From Aphelenchoides besseyi (Eukaryota; Nematoda; Chromadorea; Rhabditida; Aphelenchoididae), in the NCBI GenBank assembly GCA_024699855.1, contig JAMPIQ010000002.1:4340001-4404000 (forward strand): 64,000 nucleotides of DNA, written 5' to 3'. The translations under genes and the position numbers were made by a program. The notes beneath the pieces are model-generated. The model had not been told where the DNA came from, did no database searches, and worked only from the letters and a program-made list of their open reading frames with translations. Shown piece by piece: positions 1 to 10,414 of this stretch. Every line of letters starts with the position of its first letter. Position 1 is the first letter of the stretch.

Positions 1-365
1 ATTCCAACACGAGACTTTTAACTGAAAGGTTCCTGGAAGCCGTTAATCAAATTCGAGTGCACTGCTTTTTGTTGTCTTCCGTTAATTCCGTGTTCAAGTC
101 AATTGATGTGTTGAACCGATCGTTGAAAACACATCTATATTTCAGATTCGAAAGAAAAGTGCATACGCCATTAATTTGTGTTTTTACCTTCCGGCCTACT
201 TGCTTCCCGTGATATACAACGGACCTTCGGATTGCATGTGAGTTTGCGTGTCGGAATACTCAATTGAATGTAAGCGATTTCAGTATCGCTTTCCCCTTAT
301 AAAGTTCTTGCGTACAATTTGAATCTACAATTTGGCTAAGAAGTGGCCTATTGAATTGAACTCCA

Positions 366-680
366 ATGGGTAACTGTCAACTTCGTGGTTCTACACGCAA
401 AGAACTCGCTGTAGCCCCAACAAATAATGTCGAACAACCGGCGGCGAACTCTTCCACATCGGCCGATAGTCCTCCACAGGATTCTGATGAGGTGGTCGCT
501 GTATCGTCAACGAGTGAAAATCAACCAAACGAAGAGGCTCCGATTGAAACTCAACCAACACCTTCGACTTTAATGTCATTCGCGAACAGAAGAGCTCGGA
601 TGGTGGGAATATTCAGTGGTTTTATCGTGTTCGCGTTTATATTTTTAATTTCCATTATTAGACATCTTTTTGGCGCATAG
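366..680 (+). CDS. Small N-acylated, tail-anchored membrane protein (uncharacterised)
   Basis: This is a single-exon frame of 104 residues. It begins MGNC, the classic context for N-myristoylation at Gly2 plus palmitoylation at Cys4. A Ser/Thr/Glu/Pro-rich, probably disordered stretch follows to about residue 75. A hydrophobic segment of about 19 residues (GIFSGFIVFAFIFLISII) then ends at a short basic tail, so the topology is a C-terminal anchor with the body in the cytosol. The stop lies only 25 nt before a splice acceptor (tttaattctag, ending at 705) that opens the first G-alpha exon. The MGNC start is also what a G-alpha N-terminus should look like, so this exon may instead, or additionally, supply the lipidated start of the G-alpha gene through an internal donor. 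I see no family match. Confidence 0.5.
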   Translation: MGNCQLRGSTRKELAVAPTNNVEQPAANSSTSADSPPQDSDEVVAVSSTSENQPNEEAPIETQPTPSTLMSFANRRARMVGIFSGFIVFAFIFLISIIRHLFGA

Positions 681-726
681 CGAAAATTAATTCGTTTAAT
701 TCTAGACCGTGACGGTGTCACCCGAA

Positions 727-2279
727 ATGGATAACAAATCACAGACGGTGACATCTTCCGAACCAACTTTGGATCTTCAACCAGGACCATCGATAAAAGC
801 TTCGGAAAAGTCGCGTCTAATCGACGAACAACTCGTCAAAGATCATCGTGCATCCGAACGAGTAGTCAAGATGCTCCTGTTAGGTCCAAGTGAATCGGGG
901 AAGTCGACAGTTTTGAAACAAATGCGGTACGTGGATAGCTAGAACATGAAGTCGAATCCGAAAACCAATTCAGAATTATACATTGCAACGGTTTCACTGA
1001 ACAAGAGTTGCGCACTCGTCGCGGTCTGATCTTTTCCGTAAGTGAGAAGAACGATAAACTATAAGAAGTGATTTCATTGTAGAATATTGTTCAATCGATG
1101 TCTCAAGTAAGATAATCGCTTGCGGTCGATTTCAGTGTGCGTTCTTACATTCATCTGAGTTTTTAGTTGATTCACGGACTGCGACTTCTCGGCTTCAGAT
1201 TTACTGCCCAGGAAGAAGTGAGAAACAAACCATAAGATTAGTCATAAATCCGAGTTTCTAGAAGGATGTCAACACGGTTATGCAAGCGTGGCACGATCAG
1301 TCGATTGTTGAGAATAGTTTGCCCGATCACGTCTACGAAGCGATCAAACGGCTGTGGAGCGACGAAAAAACATCCGAAGCCTACAGTCGACGGTCCGAGT
1401 TCTATCTAATCGATTGTGCCAAATAGTAAAGCTCTCATACAGACACTGACAGAGGTTTTTACTTTCAGTTTTCTTGACGACCTTGACAGAATCAAAGCGG
1501 AAGATTACATTCCGAGTAAGTTAGCTTCATACAAATGTTTCTATCGCTTAGATTTCAGCTGTAACGGATATTTTGCACTCACGTCAAGAGACGATCGGCG
1601 TTTCGGAAGTTCGCTATCGATACAAACATCTGGAATTTCGAATCTTCGATGTCGGTGGCCAGAAAACGGAAAGAAGAAAATGGTGAAGCAAAGAAGAAAG
1701 ACTTTTAATGCAGATTTTAAGGTTACATCTTTTCGACAACGTCAACTGCCTCTTCTTCATTGCCGCCATCAGTGAGTATGATCAGAAGATGCGCGAAGAC
1801 ATTGAAGTCGTGAGTTCAAATCAAAAAAATGTTCATTAATCGATTCGGTCTCGTAGAATCGCCTTCACGATGCTATGGAACTGTTTGGTAGCGTCGCAAA
1901 TAACACTTTGTTTTCGAAAGTGCAACTCATTCTCTTCCTAAACAAACAAGACATCTTCGCCGAAAAGATCCGAAGAATCCCGTTGACTGCGTGCTTTCCG
2001 AATTACAAATGTGAGTGAAAAAAACTGATAAGATGATCGATTCAGATGTTCCAGATAAAAACGACTTCAAAAATGCCGGTCTTTACATTACGCGAAAATT
2101 CGAAAAACTCGTTCGAGACAAGAAGGAGGTGTACACGCATTTGACGGTGAGTTTAATCGTTGAAGGAAAGTGAATTGAAGTTTCAGTGCGCGACGGACAC
2201 AACACATCTCAACTTTCTAATGAACTCAATAGTCGACTTCATTATCGCCGAGAATTTCAAATCCACCGGCGTTCTTTAG
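727..2279 (+). CDS. Heterotrimeric G protein alpha subunit, divergent nematode type
   Basis: Eleven short exons join in frame: 706-926, 974-1037, 1083-1106, 1167-1217, 1262-1425, 1469-1515, 1559-1682, 1722-1809, 1857-2010, 2046-2146 and 2187-2279. The product is a Ras-like GTPase with a helical insert that couples seven-helix receptors to effectors at the plasma membrane. Visible motifs in order are the P-loop GPSESGKST (usual GAGESGKST, so Ala is replaced by Pro-Ser), [27 protein letters not shown], switch I SRQETIGV with the arginine kept, switch [18 protein letters not shown] for guanine recognition, and CATDT. The C-terminus ends STGVL and lacks the cysteine four from the end used by pertussis toxin. 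The exon 7/8 intron ends in AAG. The downstream ATG at 727 lacks an acylation site. The start is therefore uncertain and an upstream first exon is likely. Confidence 0.9.
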
Positions 2280-2467
2280 ATTCGACGTCCCAATTGTTCG
2301 TCAAAATGTAACTATCAGTTAACTTTGCGCTTTAAAATTAGAATAAACATATATTTCGAGTTGAACGATGAGTCTAAATCGAATGTCAGTGGGCTTCCCA
2401 TTTTTGCATTCGAATAAGTCGGTTCGTGTAAACACGTTCGAGAAGATCGATTGGGAGAATTCAACCA

Positions 2468-2940
2468 ATGTGCACGATGATTTCCGTTGTATGGAACACG
2501 TTCATTCCGCTGCTCATTGGGCCTTGTGTGGCATTCGCATTTCTGATTGTCGGGTGCATGAAGAAGCCCACACCAGCAACCGGACCATTGAAGCCTGATG
2601 AGAAGATTTCCGGCGATCCGAAACAAAAGGGCTACAAGCCTGGGCATTTACCCGAATTTGCGGTAATTAAGCGTTTCAACCGCTGTTTCAGTTTGATATT
2701 TTCAGGATCCGGAAGAGAAAGACACGGACACTTTCTACGGTGTGAAATCGGCTCTCGCATTTCCGGTCAAGAATCCCGATGGCACATTGCAAAACAACTC
2801 GCCGGACGTTCAATCGCAACAAAAGATACAGAAAATCGCCGGTATGTCGTGCTAACTCTCGTTTCAACGAACTGAATGTTTCAGATGCCAAGGGACCTGC
2901 TCCAAACACTCAAGCTGCCGCTGTGCCCGTGAATCTTTGA
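2468..2940 (+). CDS. Small single-pass membrane protein with an acidic/proline-rich tail
   Basis: Three exons (2468-2662, 2706-2841, 2885-2940) encode about 128 residues. A hydrophobic segment at residues 8-31 (VWNTFIPLLIGPCVAFAFLI) is followed by CMKKP, suggesting a signal anchor with the tail in the cytosol. The rest is polar, containing DPEEKDTDTFYG and a Gln-rich stretch and ending AAAVPVNL. Both introns are about 43 nt with consensus sites, and an AATAAA-like polyadenylation signal lies near 2973. I recognise no family. The start at 2468 is preferred because it puts the membrane segment immediately after the N-terminus; Met4 is an alternative. Confidence 0.6.
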
Positions 2941-5390
2941 TTTGTGCATTCTAGGTTTCGAAAGCCGAGAATAAATTCTAATCACTAATGTTTCGAGCTT
3001 CTCAATCGAAAGTTGTGTATACGAACCGTGAGAACAAGCGGCCGGTGGTCTTAATCTCATTTACAAATTTCGTGGACCAGAGCGCCAAAATTGTGAAAGT
3101 TGGAAACAAGAAGCCGTAGAATCATAGACGACGGAGTCAGCGGTTTCCTTGACGATTTTCGTGTTTTGTAATTCGAGCGTTGACTAAACATCTTCGCTGT
3201 TTAGTGGATAGAATCTTGAGTTCTCGAATGGGAAGTGGAATTCTCTGTACAAGCGAATCGTTTAAACCACTTTGTATTCTGAGGTTCGAAATCTCGCTTT
3301 CAACAGATGCATGCACCAATCACTTCATCTATTTCCTCGTTCTCTCTTCTGATGGATTAACATCAGACTAAACGTGTTTAGATAGCGTTAATGTGAGGTG
3401 ATGCCTTCTTTTGTTAACTTCCTGTTTTTTATTGACCTTTGACTTGTGGTATACGGTAAAGTTGGAGAAAAAAGTCACTTGCTTTCTTAGGGTACGTTGT
3501 TCCTCGTATTCGATTGGGCGTGATAATTCAAATCGAATTTGTTGATATTAAATTTGAGACGCTGATTGGATGCTTGTAACTCTCATCGTACCGTCGTCTT
3601 TCGGATATTTGTTCAATTTCGACGGTAACCATAACAACGTCTAAACACCAAAATTTCATTTATATTCCTCGTCTTTGTCGTGTTTTTTTCAGTCTACGGT
3701 ATTCGTTTTGCGAGCAGGGTGACGGTTAACTTTTGAATCAGTTCTAGACTTGCTTAACAGTCTGAACGTTTGGGCTAAAAGACCGCTTCTTTACCATTGC
3801 ACTTATCAGCTGAAGCAATCGAACAGTAGTATCCTGAGTAGATTGTTGTCGTTTGCTCAGAAACGAAGTTAAGAGCGAAATTCTCGACCTTTGCATTCTC
3901 TTCTTAATGGTTTCTTGTTAGAACATCTCCAAGCTTTGAGCTTACAGTAACGTTGAATTTGTGATGAAGAGATTGTTGTGACATCTGAAATTCGTGTTTT
4001 GAAAGCTGCGGACCAAAAACCACGAAAATGGCGACTTTGGTTTCCACCTGTGATTTTTGTGATTCAGCGAACTTTTTGCCGAACATTTGGACTGAAATCG
4101 GTTGAGTGACATTACGAAGTTCATTTATTATATCTTCTGTCCACAGCTTCTCTTTGTAGTTTCTAATTTTGTGCGTACTTTCAAGTTCTCGCCCATATTG
4201 CCATGGTGTATTCGGTCGGTTAACGAGAAATCACATGTTAACACAGGGAACGTGCCGTTGTAGAAAACTGAGTTGAGGACCGTGCGAAAAACAGGTGAAT
4301 GATGGCGGTTGCCAAGACAGCGCACAGTCGAATCGCACTGATGACTTCGGTAACTTATAAGGCTTCGGTTTGTCTTAGTGCTCACGTCGTTCTCGACTGT
4401 CTTGTTTGGGGCGTGTCCTCAGTGCCAAATATGTTAAGGGTCACAAGTCGTCGGCCACTTACGAAATTCGTAATGAAATTGGCAGACGTTGTTCACCGAC
4501 TTCATTTCTTTGCGATTAGTTTGAAAACACGTGAAGCTCATGGCTGAAGTTCGAATAATTGAAATCGTTTGTTTGTCCTCTTTCTTTTGCTCGCACTTGA
4601 ACACATCGGAAAGTAAGTTCGTAGGCAATCGAACTTCGACTTGAGCCACTTCACCGGTCGAGTTGCTATTGTTTTTACGTGCTCAAAAAACGATCAGCGT
4701 AGAAGACAATCTTCGTGATTTCTCGTGTTAAAGTCAAGAAAGTTGTTGATTGTTAAGACAATTCCTTTTGTTGTCTGTGCTGCACCGGAAGTCAGAAAAT
4801 TTGAGCAAAATCTGCAATTTTTTGTTAAAAGATTGTTTGCTGGTTGATGTCGTTGGAGTCTCCGGAAGTCTTCCAATTCTCCAGTTAGTGTTTACAAGGC
4901 GGAGGCATAACAAAGAGTTCAAAAATCACTGTGGATTTCAAAAAAACAGCAACTTTTGAAGCGTAACCATAAGAAACCTTTTTCCCGTTGTTCGCTTTTC
5001 GTACTTTGCGTTTGCAGTTCGCTGTTTGAACGCCTTGAAACAGTCAAATTGCGTCGAAGTTGTGTGTAACCATAGGTCTGTTCGTGGCAAACGGAAAAGT
5101 CTTTCGATCGTTGGATTAAGAGTCCTACGGGAAGAGTTTGTTCTTTTCGACCAGATGTATTTTTGTGTCTTTCATTTTCGTAGCTAAACTATTCAAAGTT
5201 TTGGATTTTACGCTTGATCGCGTGTTTCCGGTTCACATATGATTAAAAACTGCAAATAAACATACAACGCTTCCTGAAAACCACGTTTCGTGCTTTTCAA
5301 TTTAAACAGCGTTTCGTTAACAGGCTTATAAACGTGTTTAGAGTCGTGAAGACTTGTTGAATAGCTCAGCTGAAACTCTTATCATTAACC
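2941..5390. other. 2.4 kb intergenic stretch without a supportable gene
   Basis: Only short overlapping frames are present, with no family motif, signal peptide or consistent splice pattern. The plus strand is rich in runs of T and in GTTTT/GAAGTT words. It may hold the promoter of the Ly6-like gene that begins at 5391. I see no RNA gene or repeat in it. Confidence 0.6.
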
Positions 5391-5869
5391 ATGATGCGCT
5401 CATTGACTATCTTCTTCGTTGTTTTCGGCGTTGCAACGGCTTTGAATTGTTATCAAGGCCAACAAAACGCAAACATTTCGATTAGCGGTTCGGCCGCCAC
5501 TTGTCCAAGTCCATCGTATTCTTGTCTGAAGACTTACGACAATAACACCGGACTCGTCACTCGGGCTTGTCAAACCACCAACTGCACGGTAAATTTACTC
5601 GATTGGCAGTTCAGTTGTTCTGTTTAGCAAAATGGAATCGTCAATCCGAGTGGCTTCTGTCAGAACATGTCCAGCAGCCAATCCGGATATCTGCAACAAT
5701 CGATCTACTGCTGTTGTTATGGTGAGTCAGACAACGTAAGAAAACATATCATCGATGATTTTCAGGAGACGGTTGTAACGGCGCTGCTGCTCACTCGTCG
5801 TTGTTGTTGCGCTTCGGATGGTTGGCCGTTCCAGCTTTAGCTTATTTCAGTTACCAACAAAGCAAGTAA
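5391..5869 (+). CDS. Secreted Ly6/uPAR-like (three-finger) protein, probably GPI-anchored
   Basis: Three exons (5391-5588, 5628-5721, 5766-5869) join in frame and encode about 131 residues. A signal peptide (MMRSLTIFFVVFGVATA) is followed by LNCYQGQ, the usual first cysteine context of Ly6 domains. Several cysteines and N-glycosylation sites follow, and the domain closes with YCCCYGDGCN, matching the terminal CCxxDxCN signature of the three-finger fold. A hydrophobic C-terminus (LLLRFGWLAVPALAYF) fits a GPI signal or membrane anchor. Ly6 proteins act at the cell surface as ligands or receptor modulators; the target here is unknown. An AATAAA signal lies near 5895. A second Ly6-like gene follows in tandem. 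Confidence 0.75.
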
Positions 5870-6533
5870 TCGAATCGAACGATCTCAAACTCACAATAAA
5901 TAATCGACGTTTTGTATTTATCATTAATATCAGCCCTTCTCTTGTGTAATTGCACTTCTCACTTTTGTTTAAGTCCAACACACATCACCACTCCTATTAA
6001 GCACCGTATCCAAACTCCACGCCTACGAATCGACGAGCACGTGCGAAATGTTCACCTGCTCGTTCACTTTTGGCTAATTTTTCGTATCTTAAAGTCGTAG
6101 CTTAAAAGCCAATATTCGCAATCTCGACGTCGCTTCCATTTTTGCTTATCGACTGTCGATATCCCACTTTTTGTATTTCAATCGAATAAAATTGTTGACC
6201 CCCCAACAGGACGGTCGAATAGACCGAAGAATAAGCGAACATGAGGGGGTTAATCTCCAGTATAGTAAAAAACATGAACCTGATTAAAACGGAAATACAA
6301 TTAAAAACTGATTGTAATTGTTGTGTTCAAGCGATGAAGTAAACGGGTGCTCTCGACGGTGTGCTGTTGCAAGTTTTTGTCGAATTGGATTAGTTGGCGG
6401 CCGTTAAAAAGGTCCGATGAAGAGTAATTGTTTTATTTGGTCGCAATCCATTTCGTCAAATGGATTAAAAGAAGCGAGGCTTCCGTTTGCTATAAGTTTA
6501 ATTCACTTCATTTTGATGTCGATGGAACAGTTG

Positions 6534-6979
6534 ATGAAGATGCGAACGTTCGTGATTGCGATTGTGTGTTTTGCTGGACTATCCCTTGTATTGGGACAAA
6601 ATAGCGATAAGACGATACTACAATGCCATCAGGGCAATTTCAACATAAACAAAACAGGTACAGAAGTCACTCCATGTGCAAGTTCGAAAGCCCAATCGTG
6701 TCAAATCGTGTTTTTGAAGTCGAAGCAGACGGTCAATCAGACGTGTATAAACACACTTTGCTCGGTGAGTAAGTGAACTTAAGGACAGTTCGAGACCTTC
6801 TTTAGCCAAATTCGAAAGTTGAACCGATCAACGTCTGTCGTCTGACAACCACGGGAATAACATGTTGCTGTCATGGGTCAATCAAAATGTTTTTTTCGTC
6901 CTATTGTGTTCATTTCAGATATGGATGCAACAAACGACAACTAATCACCGTTCTTCCACCTTCCTATTGGGCTCGATGA
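6534..6979 (+). CDS. Second Ly6-like secreted cysteine-rich protein
   Basis: Three exons (6534-6764, 6806-6876, 6919-6979) encode about 120 residues. The chosen ATG gives a clean signal peptide (MKMRTFVIAIVCFAGLSLVLG); upstream in-frame ATGs would bury it. LQCHQGN mirrors the LNCYQGQ of the neighbour, and the domain closes TCCCHGYGCN. The exon phases match the neighbour (phase 0, then the last intron just before the final GDGCN or GYGCN), supporting a tandem duplication. Unlike the neighbour it has no hydrophobic C-terminus, ending LPPSYWAR, so it is probably a soluble secreted form. Confidence 0.7.
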
Positions 6980-7317
6980 AGAAGTGGATTTTAATGGAAA
7001 CGCACAATTTGTACCGGTTACTCTGTGACATAATTTCAAGTATCTTTCGGCTGTTGATTGTGTGGAAATTATTGTGAAGTAAATGAAAACGGTTAGTAAC
7101 AGAGAATACGTGTATTTTTGTGCCGCATCTGTTCGTCCATCGACGTTCTGAACTTGCCTTACAAACTATAAACCACTTTGTTCAAGCACCCCGGAAATCG
7201 ATATAAGTTTCCAGTTTTTGTCAGACTACAAAGTGCGTAGCTTTGAAGGTCATTGACGATTTGTTGCTTTCGATTTGTAATAAAGTTGCAACTGAGTCGT
7301 CCGTCACGAACCGAAAC

Positions 7318-9287
7318 ATGTCGACTACCGAGATTCGTGAATCGCCAACAATTGAAATCGAGTGTGGACAAGTGAGAGGTCGAACATATGTTTTTCGTGG
7401 AAGTCATTCGGCCGCTTCATTTCTCGGAATTCCATTCGCCGAATCGCCAGTGGGCGAACTGAGATTTCAGGTAAATGATTTTGACGAAAACTTTGTAAAT
7501 TTCTCTCCAGAGACCTCAACCGATAGCAGCATCATGGAGCGGACGAATTCGCGATTGCACTCAATTCGGTGCTTACTGTCCGATGATCAGTCCAATTGGC
7601 GCTGAACATTTGCCTCAACCACCGCAATCGGAAAACAATCTTCTTTGTCTGAATGTCTTTGCGCCCGTCGATCTCCAGAATGTAAATATCCTTCAATTCA
7701 CAAAGAAATGTCAGTTTAGAGGCCGAAAAGCAATCTCGCAGTTTTATTTTATATCCACGGTTGGTTCGCAAATTTGAACTCACTTTAAATTTATGTTTCA
7801 TGTGGTGGTTATGTTCTCGGGAACTCGGCTCAAGCCGGCGATCTGACTATTTGTCGGTACTTGTGCGCTAAAGATCTTGTGGTCGTGACATGTAACTATC
7901 GTTTGGGTTTGTACGGCTTTTTGAGCACTGGCGATTCAACAGTTCCCAGCAATTTGGGTCTATGGTCAGCATTTGAATTATAGTTTTCAACCATGATCGA
8001 CGTTTTTAAGGGACCAGACAGCGGCATTAGAATGGGTCAAAAGGAATATCCATCAGTTCGGTGGCGATGCAAACAACATCACAGTTAGCGGCCATTCAGC
8101 TGGAGCTGCTTCTAGCGACTTGCTCAACCTTTCACCTCATTCACGAGGTATTGCCAATCTGTTAAACTGTACAACAAGATTCAAATTTTAGATCTTTTTC
8201 ACAAAATTGCTCCATTGGGCGGATCCTCTTTTTGTGGTTGGGCAACTGAAAGCGCCGAAACAATTCGCAAACGAGCTCTGGATTTGGCTAAACGACGAGG
8301 ATTCCAAGCAGTCAATGACGAAAACACAAAAGAAAATAATCGCCAGTTGGTAGAATTTCTACGTCGGTTGCCCACTGATGAACTGGCCATTAGCTTTGTT
8401 GGAATGCCGTTACCTCAAAACAAAAACGCAATTGGAATGCACGTCGCTCCTGTCTTCGATGGTGACTTCTTTCCACGATCGTTCGATGAGTTGCGAAAAG
8501 AAGCTCCATTGAAACCAATCTTGTCGGGGATTACCAAATACGAAGGTTTGATTTTTACTGCTTCGGGCGAAGACGGTTTGGAAAAGGCAATTGCACAATT
8601 CCTACAAATGTATGTACCAAAGAATCAGTTACAACAAAAACTGAAAGAGATTTCTGATCAATTTCTTCTTACTCAACCCGAGGCCAATGCAGAAACACGA
8701 ATCAAACGACTTCTCAACGTGAGTGCCGACTTTTATAATCAGCAAGAAGTTGTGTTGCAGATCATTTCCGACTTATTTATCAGCTTTGGAGTTTGGCAGA
8801 TGGCCGAATCATACGTGCAACACGGCAACAACAACGTTTACCTTTACACTTTTGATTACATAAAAAAAGGTGGAACCGGAGTTATGGGACGGTTGTTTCC
8901 GTTCGAAGGTTTGAATTGGATCTTGCAACTCTTTGCATCAGATTTATAGCCGCATCACACGGGACAGAGATGCCATATTTCTTGGGTGTCACACCGATCG
9001 CCGACTTTACTTCGACAGCCGAAGATGAAAAGCTGACTGATCGCTTCACCACTTACTTGGCAAACTTTGCCAAATACGGGTTAGCTTCCAACCACCGAAA
9101 TAGTTCTTATTTCTATTAATTCAGAAATCCAAATGGTAAATCGGATTTGGCAACGTGGCTTCCGCTTACATCTTCCAACCTTCTAAGACACAATGTTATA
9201 CGACTGGAAACAGACGAATTGCGAGAAGATTTCTGTGACGGTCGACCTTTGAAGCTTCAAAAATCTTTTTTCCAACCAAAAATTTAA
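7318..9287 (+). CDS. Carboxylesterase (type B, alpha/beta hydrolase)
   Basis: Eight exons are inferred (7318-7470, 7511-7681, 7720-7760, about 7803-7964, 8011-8146, 8192-8908, 8950-9079, 9125-9287). Family marks are LGIPFAESPVGELRF, CLNVFAP, the oxyanion-hole HGGGY, the nucleophile elbow GHSAG (family usually GESAG), the acidic residue in GITKYEGLIF, and the histidine in SHGTEMPYFLG. All three triad residues are therefore present. There is no signal peptide, so a cytosolic esterase is likely. The intron before HGGGY has no AG acceptor: the gap 7761-7802 contains no AG at all, yet reading through it hits a stop and removing it restores the motif. The gene is either read by non-canonical splicing or carries a fresh lesion. 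The exon 5 acceptor is AAG. Confidence 0.85.
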
Positions 9288-9340
9288 TTCATAAAACAAT
9301 GGAGTCCAACAATAAACCTAAATTCTATCAACAAATGTTC

Positions 9341-10264
9341 CTATTTTTCTTTGCCCGTTCCGAAATACACAGCAGGCGGATAGGTAACGTAGAGTCGTGG
9401 TATCGCGGTTCGCAGCCGTTGCATTGCCAGAGGCTCGTTTGCAACGTACGGGTTGAAGTAGAAATGAGCTCGACGAAGAGCCTGTAGTTTTGCCATTTGA
9501 AGGAATGCGGCGTCGGTGATGTGCGAATTGAGGATAATCTCCTGCAATCGAACATCTTAAACAACGCAGGGATCATTGGCTTACCAGTTCTTTTAACGAA
9601 AACTGAACGCGACCCATGCAAAGATGTTGAATTGCGATGTCTCCGAAGTATTGACAGAAATTGAGATCCATTTTTTCGATTTGTCGACACTCAACAAAGT
9701 ACTGGAATCCCGGATCGGCAATAACCGAATCGGAAGCGTCGACTGTTTTGATGAAAACAGGAGACACATTCTTCCAACGACGACTGTACGCGTTGTTATC
9801 GCGAACCACTTGGTCCAATTCACGCACTGGCAGTTGAAGTACGTTGTAAATTGCCTTCTAAACTTTTGTTTAAACACAAGACAGCTTTGCACCTACCAAG
9901 TTTTTGTTTTTGACATCAAAACCGTGAGATCCAATAAACTCCTGCATTTCCTTTTGCGTCGTTATTTTCGTGCCATCGGACATCTGAACCGCTGTTGCTC
10001 CACAGTTCATCAGCCACTCCAGACACGCGAAATCGGGACCCAACATTCGTAGTCGATCGAAACTGAAGCTTAAATCCCACAGTTTAAAACATCGATTTCA
10101 TTTTGAACAAACCGATTGGCGAGGAATTCGACAAACTTTCTTCTGACTTGTAAGTACTCCCAAGGTACTCGCCATTCAAGTTGCCGTCGTGGAGTTGTTG
10201 AAAAGTCTCGACTGTGGGATCTGTTCAACAATTTCGAACAACGACATCGCCAGCAACTCAACAT
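9341..10264 (-). CDS. ATP5S (DMAC2L): Mitochondrial ATP synthase factor B / DMAC2-like protein
   Basis: Four minus-strand exons (10264-10113, 10062-9897, 9857-9585, 9541-9341) give about 230 residues. The N-terminus MLSCWRCRCSKLLNR is a good matrix-targeting presequence. RMLGPDFACLEWLMNCGA matches the family GPDRAASEWLLRCGA block, and leucine-rich repeats follow (KTVDASDSVIADPGF, IEKMDLNFCQYFGDIAIQHL, EIILNSHITDAAF). The family assists respiratory-chain or ATP-synthase coupling at the inner membrane. The exon 1 donor was placed inside the ANRF codons because only that choice keeps frame with exon 2. Its 3' end faces the carboxylesterase 53 nt away (convergent pair). Confidence 0.85.
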
Positions 10265-10414
10265 AAAGCTGAAAAGAAAGGAAACTCGTGGAACACAATT
10301 TGTTATACGATATCAAGCTTCCGATTGTACATTTGAACAAGAGAGTAATCACAGAATAAATTAAACGTAAACATTATATTTAAAACAATAACAAATTCAA
10401 CGAAATTCAACAAT

